Shown piece by piece: positions 24,768 to 34,711 of a DNA stretch of 42,649 bases. The position numbers and the translations under genes were made by a program. Origin of the DNA: Empedobacter sedimenti (GTDB taxonomy: Bacteria > Bacteroidota > Bacteroidia > Flavobacteriales > Weeksellaceae); NCBI RefSeq assembly GCF_030005555.1, contig NZ_JASCQG010000018.1, forward strand, positions 1 to 42,649. Direction: 5' to 3'. The number at the start of each line of letters is the position of its first letter. Within the stretch, counting starts at the first letter, position 1. Below the pieces are notes generated by a model. It saw only the letters and a program-made list of their open reading frames with translations. It was not told the DNA's origin and ran no database searches.

Positions 24768-25394
24768 ATGATGATGAAAAAAATTATTCAACTTACATCG
24801 GGTAGAGGACCTGCAGAATGCAATTTTGTGGTAACTAATGTTTTTAAAAAGTTTTCGGAAGCGTGCACAAAATCCGATATTAAGTTTGACGTAATCGAAA
24901 GAGAAATTGACAAAGATTTTAATCAACTTTCGTCTGTGATTATAGAACTTGAAGGAAATGATTTAAACACATTTTTGAAACCTTGGTTTGGAACAATTTT
25001 ATGGATTGGTAAAAGTCCTTATCGAAAATTTCATCAACGAAAAAACTGGTTTATTGGTTGTTTTGAATTAGAAATTCCGAAAGAAAATTCAATTAATCCA
25101 AATGAAATCGTTTATCAAACAATGCGAAGTTCTGGAAATGGTGGACAGAACGTAAACAAGGTAAATTCGGCTGTTCGTGCAACGCATCAACCAAGCGGAA
25201 TTTCTGTGGTTTCGATGGATTCACGTTCGCAACATCAGAACAAAAAAATTGCAACAACTCGTTTGTTATTGAAATTGCAAGAATTTGAAACTAATAAATT
25301 GAAGGACTTGGTTCAAGAAAAATGGAATAATCAAACGTCTATTGCAAGAGGAAATCCTGTCAAAATATTCAGAGGAGATAAATTTAATGAATAA
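24768..25394 (+). CDS. prfH: Peptide chain release factor homologue PrfH
   Basis: PrfH is a class-I release-factor paralogue that lacks the codon-recognition domain. It hydrolyses peptidyl-tRNA on ribosomes damaged in the decoding centre so that the RNA can be repaired. The 208 aa carry the GGQ motif in [22 protein letters not shown] (GGQ at 125-127), SQHQNKK (155-160), the PrfH-specific N-terminus ([17 protein letters not shown]) and the conserved RKNWFIG segment (91-97). The ATG directly abuts the rtcB stop, with two more ATG codons following, so the exact first Met is uncertain by two residues. A 12-bp hairpin terminator starts at the base after its stop. Confidence 0.96.
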   Translation: MMMKKIIQLTSGRGPAECNFVVTNVFKKFSEACTKSDIKFDVIEREIDKDFNQLSSVIIELEGNDLNTFLKPWFGTILWIGKSPYRKFHQRKNWFIGCFELEIPKENSINPNEIVYQTMRSSGNGGQNVNKVNSAVRATHQPSGISVVSMDSRSQHQNKKIATTRLLLKLQEFETNKLKDLVQEKWNNQTSIARGNPVKIFRGDKFNE

Positions 25395-25421
25395 AATAAG
25401 CCGCTCATTGAGCGGCTTATT
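25395..25421. terminator. Bidirectional terminator between prfH and the next gene
   Basis: AATAAGCCGCTC (25395-25406) pairs perfectly with its complement (25410-25421) across an ATT loop. It begins right after the prfH stop and touches the stop codon of the convergent gene. Confidence 0.9.
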
Positions 25422-26557
25422 CATTCATCTTCATATTTTTTAAAAAGACTGTTAATCGTTTTTTGAACTTCATCTATAGAATTAACTTTTTTAGTAAAAG
25501 TCACTTTTTCTTCTCTATAATATTCAACCAAATATTTTTTTCCCGTTTCAGTAATTTTAACACCCCAATCAGGATTTCCATTTTTATTATAATTTAAACT
25601 TGAAAGTACTTTATTTGGACCTTCTATGAACGACTCTTGCCCATATAGTTTTTGAATATTTTTTGATTTAAAAATTTCTACAAATTGATTAAATAATTCA
25701 TCCAATTTTATCGTTCGATTATAGGCAACCGAAGAATAAATGATTGCAATAATTGGATTAATTTCCTTATAAATCAGTTCATATAGAGGATTTACATCTT
25801 TTAATGAAACATATTCTTCTTTCAACTGATTGTTTTCTACTTTATAAATTGTATTAGAATTTGGAGAGCCTTTTTGTACTTCTTTTTGTAGATTATTGAT
25901 AATCAACTTTCCATTTTCATCAAAAACCTCAGTAAAAATTCCATTACCTTTTTCGGTTAATTTGATTGAAGTTTGCTTTTCAAAATCTTTCATAACCAAT
26001 TCTTTCTCATTATAATCAAATGTAAATCGGTTAAAAGCGTGCATCGCAAAAAGATTTAATTCAAGATAATTTGCTTTTTCATTTTTGTAACCAATACGTG
26101 ATAGAGTAGCATTGTCTTCGTTATCAATAAACTCAAAACCGTCTACAATTTTTCCATTTTTGTAGACACTTTTTTGGTCATATTCATAAAATTGATAATT
26201 ATCTAATTGCTTCAAAAAATCAAAAGAATATTGATATTTTAGTTCACCTTTTTCGTAAAAATCAACCAAAGGAATTTCGTTCAAAATGATTTTATTAATG
26301 AAATATCCATCATAAGGTTGTTCATTTTTGTAATAACCTTTATAAGATGATTGAGGTTTTTCTTTGATTAAAAAGTTAGAATAGATAACAGATTTTAGTT
26401 GATTGTTTTGAACTATTTTTTTCGTAGTCTTTTTTTTCTCGAACTTACTTAAATCTTTACCTGAAATTGTATCGCCTCTATGATCAATGAAAATTGTATC
26501 TTGAGAATAGGAAAAAATTGAACTAAAAAGCACAAAAATAAGAGCGATCTCTTTCAT
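25421..26557 (-). CDS. Hypothetical secreted protein, 378 aa
   Basis: I do not recognise this protein. MKEIALIFVLFSSIFSYSQ is a signal peptide, so it is exported. The mature part has short repeated motifs of the type YKGYYKNEQPYDGYF, YEKGELKYQYS, YKNGKIVDGFEF and DENGKLI, resembling degenerate MORN-like toothed repeats often found in Bacteroidota lipoproteins and secreted proteins. A helical domain (about 250-300) and a C-terminal strand-rich domain follow (VKITETGKKYLVEYYREEKVTF). It is monocistronic, lying between two hairpins. Confidence 0.7.
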   Translation of the reverse strand: MKEIALIFVLFSSIFSYSQDTIFIDHRGDTISGKDLSKFEKKKTTKKIVQNNQLKSVIYSNFLIKEKPQSSYKGYYKNEQPYDGYFINKIILNEIPLVDFYEKGELKYQYSFDFLKQLDNYQFYEYDQKSVYKNGKIVDGFEFIDNEDNATLSRIGYKNEKANYLELNLFAMHAFNRFTFDYNEKELVMKDFEKQTSIKLTEKGNGIFTEVFDENGKLIINNLQKEVQKGSPNSNTIYKVENNQLKEEYVSLKDVNPLYELIYKEINPIIAIIYSSVAYNRTIKLDELFNQFVEIFKSKNIQKLYGQESFIEGPNKVLSSLNYNKNGNPDWGVKITETGKKYLVEYYREEKVTFTKKVNSIDEVQKTINSLFKKYEDE

Positions 26558-26587
26558 AATAGATGTTTTGGTTGAGGTTAAATATAA

Positions 26588-26614
26588 AAAAAACCGCTCA
26601 AAATGAGCAGTTTT
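26588..26614 (-). terminator. Terminator of the flotillin/PspA/ATPase operon
   Basis: On the minus strand AAAACTGCTCA pairs with TGAGCGGTTTT (one internal mismatch) across a 3-base loop, followed by a T run. It lies five bases after the stop of the 1611-aa ATPase gene. Confidence 0.85.
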
Positions 26615-26618
26615 AATA

Positions 26619-29600
26619 TTACTTTTTTAAGATCGCTTGGATAATTCCTTCCAAATTTTCGTTGAATTCGAGCAATTGGGTAAAAACTTTATCGTCTTTA
26701 TTCAAGCCGCCATGTTTATTGTTTTTAACGAATGTTGTTTTGATTATTTCCCAACGTTCTTTTTCTTCAGGAGTCATCAAACTTGCAATTTCTTTTAAGC
26801 GCAAAAGATTCGATTCTGTATCTGTTGTCAACGTTTGCGATTCACTTTCGTAATGTGCCAATATCGTTTCATTAATTTCTTTTTCGTTCATCATCGGAAC
26901 AATTTTCGAAACTAATTTTGACATATTTCTGTACGAACCTTGCATCTTGAAAGGTGGCTCAGTTCTGTAATCATCTTGCATTGCTGCGCTTGCAATATAA
27001 TTTTGATTGACTTTTACGACTATATTTCTAATCTTAATCACATGTTTTAGAACCGCAATAAAATCATCAATTTCTTGTTTCAAATAATTGCCTTCCAAAT
27101 CTGGAAGTTGTTCTTGATTTTCGGTTACAAAATTTGTTAACTTGTAAAAATCGGACAAACTTTTTGAAGCAATTTTATCCAAATAAGGATTATCGCCTGT
27201 CGCATTTTCAATTAAACTCATATTGAACAACGTTTCAGTATCACCAATTACATCACCCAAATTATACACGTCAGCACGATTGGCCAACATATCTGGAATC
27301 TGAAATTTAGAGCCGCTTTCAGTATATGGATTTCCAGCCATAACGATGCAAAAACGTTTTCCACGTAAATCGTAGGTTTTACTTTCTCCTTCGAAAATTC
27401 CATCAATTTTTCGCTGTCCATCGGCTAATGAAATAAATTTCTGCAAAAATTCTGCACTCAAATGCTGAATATCATCCAAGTACAACATCACATTATCAGC
27501 CATTTCGAACGAAAGATTGATCTTTTTCAATTCCTCTCTTTCTCCAGAAGTTTTGGCTTCGATTGGATCGATTGACGTAATGTTATGCCCAATTGTTGGT
27601 CCATTCACTTTCACAAAATGCAAGCCCATCGTTTTGGCTAAATATTCCATCAAGGTCGTTTTTCCATAACCTGGCGGCGAAATTAACAACAACATTCCCA
27701 TACGTGCAGTGCGCTTGTTTTCGCCTGCTGTTCCCAATTGCTTGGCTAAATTATTTCCGATTAAAGGAAAATAAACTTCGTTGATTAATTTATTTCTTAC
27801 AAATGATGTCAAAACTTTTGGTTCAAATTCTGCGATTTTTAAATCTTTTTCATACGACTTAGAAATTTCTTCTTTTAGCTTTTGGAATGATTTAAAATTT
27901 GGAACATCAACAGTTGAAAAATGTTCTAATTTCGAAATGATTTCATGATAATTTTGAGTATAAATTCCGTCAACAATTACCGCATGATTTCCTTTTAAAT
28001 CTTCAATTTTTATGATAGAATTTCCTTCATTGATATGATATTGATCTTTCGAAAATAAAAGCATTGTTGCCACTTCATTCACCACATTTCTGTAATTTAA
28101 GAAGTTTTCATTTTCATCAATAAAAGAATGAATCCAGTTTTCGATCAAGTAAAATTTTTCGGTTGAAGAAAATTGTTCATCTTGAATTAATGCATTAAAA
28201 TCGTCCGAATTTTTATTCTTTTCTAAATAATTTACAAATTCATTTCGGAAAGTTTCAGCTTCTTTACTCATCGAAAAAGCTTGATATTTCGTGAAAGTTG
28301 TAAATAAATAATTGGCTATTTTTTCTGATGATGTTTGCGATTTATCCCATTCCGTTTCCCAATTTTCAAAAAGCGATTTTATTTCATTTAGAATGTTTTC
28401 AAAACGATTTGAATTTGGAAAATTTTTCAAAATTAATTGAGCAGAATTAATCATCGCATTCAATTTTTCTTGCAAATTCTTTTCTAAAGAATGCCAAAAA
28501 ATCTGAGTAGTTGTACGTGTTTGAGCATCAAATTGCAACACGTCTAATTTAGAATTGACATGCACTAATTCAGTAAAAATTCGAAGTGCGTCAAAATTAT
28601 GAACACCTTTTATATAACCTTCCGAATAATTTTGTTCAATGATTTGATTGATGAATTTTTCAGCACCGAAATCTTTTTCATTTCTCGCTAAAAAAGCTTG
28701 ATAAGCCAAATATTCAGCACGATAAACCAATTGATTTTCTGAAACAAATTCTTGGTTCCAAATATCTTGATAACGATAAATTTCTTCGTTTTTAACTTTT
28801 TGATAGAAACTTGTTCCTGTCAAATGATAAAATAATTCGTTGTTACGATTCAACAAAGTCAGCGCTAATTGCTGCGTATTGACCATAAATTTATTTTGCC
28901 CAAGCGCAATAATATTTTGTCCATCAACAAAAAGTTCAGTTTTATCACGTAAAACTCGAAGCGTATCTTCTTGCGATTTTTTCAAAAGATTTTCAAGGTT
29001 TTCGGCTTTCGAAACATTTTTTAAATCTTTTAATTCTTGAATGATTTGACGCATTTTGTCAATCATCAAATCCGAAGAATAAAACGCTAAAATTTCTTCT
29101 TTTTCAGAAAAAGTTTTGGATTTATTTTCGATATTTTTCAAGACACGCAAACCAATTTGTTCTAATGAATTGGTACGTTTATTGGTTTGTTCAACCAATT
29201 GTTCGCGTTTCGAATTGAACGCTTTGATAATTTCGTCGCGTTTATCTGCAATTTTTAAAGCGAAATCATCAAAATCTGAAAATTTACTTTCTAATTCTTC
29301 GAGCTGAACAATGATTTTTGTATTGTATTCTTCCGTTTTTTCGGCAGTTGTTGATAATTCTAAAAAGTTAACCACACTTTGTTCCAACAACGTGATTTGA
29401 GCAGAAAATTCGGCAACCGCTTCTTTACTTTTTAAGGCAGAAGTTTGACGTGTTAATTGAGCTCGAACTTCGTTAAGCGAAGCAAAAATGACAGAAATTT
29501 TTTCAATAATTTTTGTCGTTTGTGTAGCGTCTTCAATTTTTAAACTGTTCAGAATATCAATCAACAATTCTAATTCGGAAGCAATTTTAAGACACGCTTC

Positions 29601-31454
29601 TTCGATTACTTTCGCATCAACAACTTTCTCAATCGAAGCCACTAAATTTTTCTGTTCTTCAACTTTTTCTTCGTACGGAATCAGCGCTTCATCCAATAAA
29701 AGAAACTCAATTGTTTTGGTTGATAAACTTTCGTTGACTTCTTGTAATTGATTTTCTAATTCTTGAACACGTTCTAAATTGATATAACGAATCGAACGTA
29801 AATCAATCACTTTTCCTTGAATTTTACGCGCTTCAGCTAAATGTTCAACCAATAAATCCAATTGATTGTACGTTGTACTATTTATTTTGAAAACGATTTC
29901 TTCTATCGATTCTTCCGTTTTTTCTAACGTTTCTTGCGCAAATTTTTTCTGAACTTGGACTTTTGCAAATTCATCAATCGCTGTATTGGCAACCGTTTTG
30001 ATTTCTAACAAAGGAATCGCAAGCTCAAAAGTATCTTTGTCATTGATCCAAAAATATCCATCAACAATATTATTCGCTTTTTTTACAATGTCTTCATACA
30101 GACCTTCGTACGAATCTTCTTTGTTAATTAATTGGATAACTTCTTGAGATTCAGCCATTGCTTTTACAATGTCTTTGTTTCCAATTTTGTATAATGGATG
30201 ATTTGTTTTTTCTTGATTTTCCACCAAACGCTCGACATAAGGTGTTTCCCAAATTTGAACTTGATGATGTCGTGTTGCTTCTTCTTCGGTACGGAAATAA
30301 ATTAAACTTCCGTCTTTAAAAATCGTGAAACCATTGCAAACAATAGGCGTTTCGACGTTTTGTTGAATGATATTGTATGATAAAAGAATGTATGTATTGG
30401 TTTCATCTTGATTGAAAATATACATAAAATCTTCTCCGTTTGGAGAATTTATACGACGGAAAAATTGAAAATTATCTAACTTATTTTCGAAAATATGATA
30501 GGTTCCGTTTTGTAAATAATAACCATTCGAAAAAATTAAACCTTGGTTGTCTGGCAACAAAACAGCCGCATCTAAAAGAGCTGGAATGTTAATGACTTCC
30601 TTGGTACGAACATTGTAAATATACGCTCTGAAATCTTCTTGAAATGGTTTGATTTTAACCGCAATCAGATTTCCTAAATCGGCGTAATAATATTCGGCAT
30701 CGTCTAATTGTTGATCTAAATGCGTAACTTTTTCAGTAAAAATTCCTTTTCCTGTATCTGTATTATCCTCAATTTTGAATGTAATATCGCCACCAATCGC
30801 TTCGATAAAAATTTTATCTAAAATAGAAATGTGTGGAAATTTTCCTAATCGACGATCATCAATCGATGTTTTTTGCCATTCGAAATCAAATTGATCTGCT
30901 TTTTTAACTTCGTGAATGCTGCGATCATCTTGATAAATTAATTTTCCGTCTTTGATTAACCATTTAAACGCTTTTAAATCTTGTGCGCTTTTACTGGTTT
31001 GGAAAACCATGTACAAATAATTATCTGTTCTACGAAATTTAGAAAAGATAGAATCGCGGTAATATTTATATAAATTCTGAAAATCTGTAAAGAAATTCTG
31101 ATCGTTAATTAAGTCGAGAGGTTGAGGAATAAATTGATTTTCTTGAAACAGATAAATACTAAAAACATCGCTCAACTGAATGTCTGTGCGTAAACCGAAA
31201 TGCACGTTGTACCCAAAAATACACAATTTATCGAACGCGATAATTCCACGTGAAATACAGGTGTTTTCTGTCGTAATTCTTTGGTTTGCGCTTAATGCAA
31301 AATTGGTAGAATTGAACACCTCTTTACGAGCTTCGTTCAATTTCGTTAATCTTTCCGAAAGAAAATCTTTTTGTGTAAGAAGTCTTTTTCGGATGATTTC
31401 GTACGCGCCTGCATCAAGCGTTTCGGTAACGTTAATATTTTTTTCTTCTTGCAT
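26619..31454 (-). CDS. Giant DUF3686 AAA+ ATPase
   Basis: This is a 1611-aa cytosolic protein. Residues 1-450 are strand-rich and propeller-like (DDRRLGKFPHISILDKIFIEAIGGDITF, YYYADLGNLIAVKIKPF). Residues about 500-840 form long coiled coils, followed by a helical region. A C-terminal AAA+ domain (about 1250-1600) has Walker A SPPGYGKTT (K1265), Walker B VMLYLDDIQ (D1327, D1328) and the arginine/sensor region MAGNPYTESGSKFQIPDMLANRADV. The family (DUF3686) is usually labelled DNA repair ATPase, but I see no DNA-repair domain. As the last gene of the PspA–YqiJ–flotillin operon it more plausibly remodels a membrane-bound protein assembly, as Vps4 does for ESCRT-III. That role is inference. Confidence 0.9.
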   Translation of the reverse strand: MQEEKNINVTETLDAGAYEIIRKRLLTQKDFLSERLTKLNEARKEVFNSTNFALSANQRITTENTCISRGIIAFDKLCIFGYNVHFGLRTDIQLSDVFSIYLFQENQFIPQPLDLINDQNFFTDFQNLYKYYRDSIFSKFRRTDNYLYMVFQTSKSAQDLKAFKWLIKDGKLIYQDDRSIHEVKKADQFDFEWQKTSIDDRRLGKFPHISILDKIFIEAIGGDITFKIEDNTDTGKGIFTEKVTHLDQQLDDAEYYYADLGNLIAVKIKPFQEDFRAYIYNVRTKEVINIPALLDAAVLLPDNQGLIFSNGYYLQNGTYHIFENKLDNFQFFRRINSPNGEDFMYIFNQDETNTYILLSYNIIQQNVETPIVCNGFTIFKDGSLIYFRTEEEATRHHQVQIWETPYVERLVENQEKTNHPLYKIGNKDIVKAMAESQEVIQLINKEDSYEGLYEDIVKKANNIVDGYFWINDKDTFELAIPLLEIKTVANTAIDEFAKVQVQKKFAQETLEKTEESIEEIVFKINSTTYNQLDLLVEHLAEARKIQGKVIDLRSIRYINLERVQELENQLQEVNESLSTKTIEFLLLDEALIPYEEKVEEQKNLVASIEKVVDAKVIEEACLKIASELELLIDILNSLKIEDATQTTKIIEKISVIFASLNEVRAQLTRQTSALKSKEAVAEFSAQITLLEQSVVNFLELSTTAEKTEEYNTKIIVQLEELESKFSDFDDFALKIADKRDEIIKAFNSKREQLVEQTNKRTNSLEQIGLRVLKNIENKSKTFSEKEEILAFYSSDLMIDKMRQIIQELKDLKNVSKAENLENLLKKSQEDTLRVLRDKTELFVDGQNIIALGQNKFMVNTQQLALTLLNRNNELFYHLTGTSFYQKVKNEEIYRYQDIWNQEFVSENQLVYRAEYLAYQAFLARNEKDFGAEKFINQIIEQNYSEGYIKGVHNFDALRIFTELVHVNSKLDVLQFDAQTRTTTQIFWHSLEKNLQEKLNAMINSAQLILKNFPNSNRFENILNEIKSLFENWETEWDKSQTSSEKIANYLFTTFTKYQAFSMSKEAETFRNEFVNYLEKNKNSDDFNALIQDEQFSSTEKFYLIENWIHSFIDENENFLNYRNVVNEVATMLLFSKDQYHINEGNSIIKIEDLKGNHAVIVDGIYTQNYHEIISKLEHFSTVDVPNFKSFQKLKEEISKSYEKDLKIAEFEPKVLTSFVRNKLINEVYFPLIGNNLAKQLGTAGENKRTARMGMLLLISPPGYGKTTLMEYLAKTMGLHFVKVNGPTIGHNITSIDPIEAKTSGEREELKKINLSFEMADNVMLYLDDIQHLSAEFLQKFISLADGQRKIDGIFEGESKTYDLRGKRFCIVMAGNPYTESGSKFQIPDMLANRADVYNLGDVIGDTETLFNMSLIENATGDNPYLDKIASKSLSDFYKLTNFVTENQEQLPDLEGNYLKQEIDDFIAVLKHVIKIRNIVVKVNQNYIASAAMQDDYRTEPPFKMQGSYRNMSKLVSKIVPMMNEKEINETILAHYESESQTLTTDTESNLLRLKEIASLMTPEEKERWEIIKTTFVKNNKHGGLNKDDKVFTQLLEFNENLEGIIQAILKK

Positions 31455-31491
31455 TAAATTAAAATCTAAAAGGTGATTAAACGTGTTGATA

Positions 31492-31525
31492 AGAGCGATT
31501 GAAACAATAAAATTTCAATCACTCT
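31492..31525 (-). other. Hairpin inside the operon, flotillin–ATPase gap
   Basis: GAGCGATTGAAA (31493-31504) pairs with TTTCAATCACTC (31513-31524) with one mismatch across an 8-base loop. No T run follows on the minus strand. It may stabilise the upstream mRNA or reduce expression of the ATPase gene. Confidence 0.5.
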
Positions 31526-31541
31526 ATTATTGTTTAATGGA

Positions 31542-33626
31542 TTAACCTATTTTTTTATTTGAAACACCTAATTGATTCGCAATTCCGAAAAGAGAATTGA
31601 TAAATCCTGTGTCTTCACTGTTTCCAGAAGCCGAAGCAGCTTGCTGTAATTTAATTAATGCAGCAGTAATTGTTAAGTTTTTGATGTCGTTTGACGAAAT
31701 ACCATATTTATCGGCAAGACTTTTCACTTTTCCAGCTAAATCGCTTCCACCATCTTCGTCAATCAACGCATTTTTGATATCTGTTGCATGTTTAGAATTG
31801 TCGATTAAATGGTCGAAACCTTTTGCATTCGAAACTTGTTTGACAATATTTTCGAAGAACATTGTTTCTCCACCAACAATGTCAATTTTCGCAGATTTTA
31901 ATGCATTTGATAATACCTCAGCTTGCGCTCCAGCAATATCTTTTTGAATGTTGATTTGAGCCAATTCGATGTCTTTTTCTTTTTGTAATTGAAGTTTGAA
32001 CTCTTCGTGCTCTTTTCCAACACCGTCCAATTTCTTCATTGCTTCTGCTTTTTCTTCAATTCCTTTCGCTTCTGCCAACGCTTTTTCACGTACAACTTCC
32101 GCTTGCGCTAAACCTTCTTTACGCAACGCTTCCGCTTTTTTCTCGATTACAGACGCTTCTACAGTTCCTTGTTTTTCCTCTGCTTCTGCTTTCGCAACCA
32201 TTACTTCTGCCTCAGATAAACCAATTGCAGCTTCTTCTTTAGCTTGTGCTTCTGCAATAATTTTGCGTGCTTCCGCTTCTTTTGCAGATGCTTCTTTTTT
32301 CGCTTCCGCATCAATTAATAACTCTTGTGCTTTACGTTCTGCAACTTGTTTTTGAGCATCGGCTTCGATAACTTGACGAGCAGCTTCTTGCTCTGCTGCA
32401 ATTTTAGCAGCTTCCGCAGCTTTTACAGTTTCGATTAAACGCTCTTCCGCTTCTTGAGATGCAGCAATGATTCCGGCTTGTTTCTGACGTTCAACTTCAC
32501 GATAAACTTCAACATCTTTCACACCTTGTTGCTCTTCAATCACGCCTTTTTCTAAAAGAACACGTTCTTTGATAACGCCTTGGATATTTTTCTTCTCAAC
32601 TTCGATTGATCTTTCTTTATCAATCTGCGCTAAAGTCACAATTCGTTCACGTTCTGTTTGCTCTAATGCACGATCTTTTTCTACACGCTCTGTTTCGATG
32701 GCATCAGTACGAACTTTATTTTTTTCTGCGATAATAATTTGACGCAATTTATTTTCTTCTTGTACCGCCAATTGCTCTTCTGTTGTAATACGAACAGATT
32801 CAGCTTTTAGACGTTCTTCTTCACGAACTTTTGCAATTTCTGCTTCTTCGCGTGCTTTTATATTTTCGATTTCTCGGCGTTGACGCTCTTCTTTTTCGGC
32901 TAATTGACGCTCTAATTCTAAGATTGCTTCACGCGCTTCAACGTTTTGTTTTTTGATAACTTTTTCTTCTTCACGACGAATTAAATTGGCGTTCATATTT
33001 TGTTGAGCCGTTAATTCAGTGATTTTTTTGATTCCTTCTGAATCTAAAATATTGTCTGGACTTAAAAATTGTAATTCAGTTTGTTCTAAATAATCAATTG
33101 CACAGTCATCTAAAATATATCCATTCAAATCTGTTCCGATGATATTTAAAATTTCATCTCTAAATTCACGTCTTGCTTCGTATAATTCGATAAAATCGAA
33201 TTTTTTTCCAACTGTTTTTAAGGCTTCTGAGAATTTCGCTTCGAAAATACTTTTTAATGTTTCTGGTTCTGATGCTCGTTCTGTTCCTAAGTTTTGCGCA
33301 ACATTGATAACATCATTCACCGATTTATTAACGCGAACAAAAAATGCAACTTTAATATCAGCTCTAATGTTGTCTTTACAAATTAAACCGTCGCCTTGTT
33401 GACGAGCAATGTCAATTTTTTTGATTGAAATATCCATAATTTCCATCTTGTGGAAAACAGGAATTACATACATTCCTTTGTTAAAAGCGACTTGAGAACC
33501 GCCAACACCAGTACGAACGATGGCTTTTCCTTGTGGAACTTTTTTATAGAAAATGCTTAAGACAATGATGAATGCAATAAAGATGAAAACGATAACACCA
33601 ACTGCTAAAAGAATAAAATTTGACAT
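31542..33626 (-). CDS. YqiK-type flotillin
   Basis: This 694-aa inner-membrane scaffold protein has one N-terminal transmembrane helix (about 4-27) and a Band-7/SPFH domain (about 28-210, VPQGKAIVRTGVGGSQVAFNKGMYVIPVFHKMEIMDIS). A very long Ala/Glu/Lys-rich coiled coil follows (about 215-590, many AEAEAKKEA-type repeats) and then a C-terminal oligomerisation region. Flotillins form membrane microdomains and affect fluidity and protein localisation. The partner YqiJ (NfeD/OB-fold) lies directly upstream, as in E. coli yqiJ–yqiK. PspA earlier in the operon and the AAA+ ATPase after it extend the module. Confidence 0.93.
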   Translation of the reverse strand: MSNFILLAVGVIVFIFIAFIIVLSIFYKKVPQGKAIVRTGVGGSQVAFNKGMYVIPVFHKMEIMDISIKKIDIARQQGDGLICKDNIRADIKVAFFVRVNKSVNDVINVAQNLGTERASEPETLKSIFEAKFSEALKTVGKKFDFIELYEARREFRDEILNIIGTDLNGYILDDCAIDYLEQTELQFLSPDNILDSEGIKKITELTAQQNMNANLIRREEEKVIKKQNVEAREAILELERQLAEKEERQRREIENIKAREEAEIAKVREEERLKAESVRITTEEQLAVQEENKLRQIIIAEKNKVRTDAIETERVEKDRALEQTERERIVTLAQIDKERSIEVEKKNIQGVIKERVLLEKGVIEEQQGVKDVEVYREVERQKQAGIIAASQEAEERLIETVKAAEAAKIAAEQEAARQVIEADAQKQVAERKAQELLIDAEAKKEASAKEAEARKIIAEAQAKEEAAIGLSEAEVMVAKAEAEEKQGTVEASVIEKKAEALRKEGLAQAEVVREKALAEAKGIEEKAEAMKKLDGVGKEHEEFKLQLQKEKDIELAQINIQKDIAGAQAEVLSNALKSAKIDIVGGETMFFENIVKQVSNAKGFDHLIDNSKHATDIKNALIDEDGGSDLAGKVKSLADKYGISSNDIKNLTITAALIKLQQAASASGNSEDTGFINSLFGIANQLGVSNKKIG

Positions 33627-33728
33627 GAGATTTTTTTTATAAGTTTTTGATTGATTTAGTTTATAATTATGGTTAGAATTTCTTCGATAAGAAACGAAGT
33701 AAGTTGAAATAGTAGTGTCATGATTGTG

Positions 33729-34421
33729 TTAAATATTGTTTAAGGTTATATGTTTAATGACTAAATAATAATGATCTGAAGGTGATTCGTCTGTAATAAT
33801 AATGGTGTCTCCAAAATTAATTTCTTCGCCGTTTTGACTTTTGATGTTAAGGGTAATAATATCTTTTTCGATTTGAAATTCGGCAGAACCTATTTTATCA
33901 CCTATTATTTTAGACTTCGATTTTCCGATTCTGCCGATAAAATCAGTTTCTTCTTCTCCGTGATAGCCTAATTCTGCATACATTTTCACCAATGGTTTCG
34001 TTATCCAATGCATCATAAAATAAGCAATGATGAAAATTGGAATTAATACTAAAATTGAATATAAACCTAATTTACCTAATCCGAAAACAATCGAAGAAAT
34101 AATGGTAATAACCCAACTGATGAATTTGAACAAAGTAATAATTACCATTAACGGAACTTTACCAACATTGATAAATTCTAAACATTTTGCCCAAAAACCT
34201 GGCTCGTGATGCACGTCTGCATCAGCATCGTGATCGCCGTCAATTTCGTGGTGCGCATCAACATCATTGATATCTCCTATATGAAAATCAGAATCAGTTC
34301 CAAGGTCAATTCCGTCACCAGCTAATAATTGAAACACCCAATAGACAAGAGAAAATCCCATCAAAATGGTCATAATTCCGTTAGCAACAGGATTAAAAAG
34401 AAGGTTTAAAATTTCGGACAT
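33729..34421 (-). CDS. YqiJ/NfeD-like OB-fold membrane protein
   Basis: This 230-aa partner of flotillin has a first transmembrane helix (about 14-34) and an acidic, His/Asp-rich loop (DVDAHHEIDGDHDADADVHHEPG, about 53-75) that could bind divalent metals. Two or three more helices follow (about 88-150). A cytosolic OB-fold domain closes the protein (about 155-228, FIGRIGKSKSKIIGDKIGSAEF…INFGDTIIITDES). NfeD-type OB domains typically bind the SPFH domain of flotillins. It lies 102 bases before the flotillin gene in the same operon. Confidence 0.88.
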   Translation of the reverse strand: MSEILNLLFNPVANGIMTILMGFSLVYWVFQLLAGDGIDLGTDSDFHIGDINDVDAHHEIDGDHDADADVHHEPGFWAKCLEFINVGKVPLMVIITLFKFISWVITIISSIVFGLGKLGLYSILVLIPIFIIAYFMMHWITKPLVKMYAELGYHGEEETDFIGRIGKSKSKIIGDKIGSAEFQIEKDIITLNIKSQNGEEINFGDTIIITDESPSDHYYLVIKHITLNNI

Positions 34422-34439
34422 TTAGTGTTAATTTTTAGT

Positions 34440-34646
34440 TTATTGCATCACTCTCTTGAAAGTATAATAGACTTTGTAAGACATCATCCCTACATAATTT
34501 GCAGGAACAGAAGTTACCAATTCCCATCCTTGTTCACCAAGTTCTGAAAATATTTTATCAACATGGTCAGTGTAAATAGTAATTTTACTAAGTCCAACAC
34601 TTGCGGTAATTTCGATTGTTTTATACTCAAATTTTTGCATAATCAT
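34440..34646 (-). CDS. DUF4177 small protein
   Basis: This 68-aa protein fits the DUF4177 pattern: MQKFEYKTIEI … ELGEQGWELVTSVPAN … YKVYYTFKRVMQ. The central GWELV and the closing YTFKR strand are the family signature. It probably forms a small β-α-β unit in the cytosol. Function is unknown. The alternative start two codons later (34640) gives MQKFEYK, the more usual beginning. It is encoded between pspA and the YqiJ-like gene, so it belongs to the operon. Confidence 0.82.
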   Translation of the reverse strand: MIMQKFEYKTIEITASVGLSKITIYTDHVDKIFSELGEQGWELVTSVPANYVGMMSYKVYYTFKRVMQ

Positions 34647-34711
34647 AAAATTTAAAATGGTGGTTTAAGATCTGAAATTTTTTATAGAAATAACTCACTA
34701 TAAAAAGTGAT

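Noticed and set aside
22612-25394. Toxin–antitoxin or restriction-type defence island
   Set aside because: No nuclease, methylase, integrase or toxin-like gene is present. RtcB and PrfH are repair and rescue proteins, so the locus is better described as defence against ribosome damage.
26619-31454. DNA-repair role of the 1611-aa ATPase
   Set aside because: The label comes from family naming. I see no nuclease, helicase or DNA-binding motif, and the operon partners are membrane proteins.
31996-32355. Long open frame (119 aa) antisense to the flotillin coiled coil
   Set aside because: It is Ser/Ala/Phe-rich low-complexity sequence produced by reading Glu/Ala/Lys repeat codons backwards, without a start context or family likeness. 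A shadow ORF.
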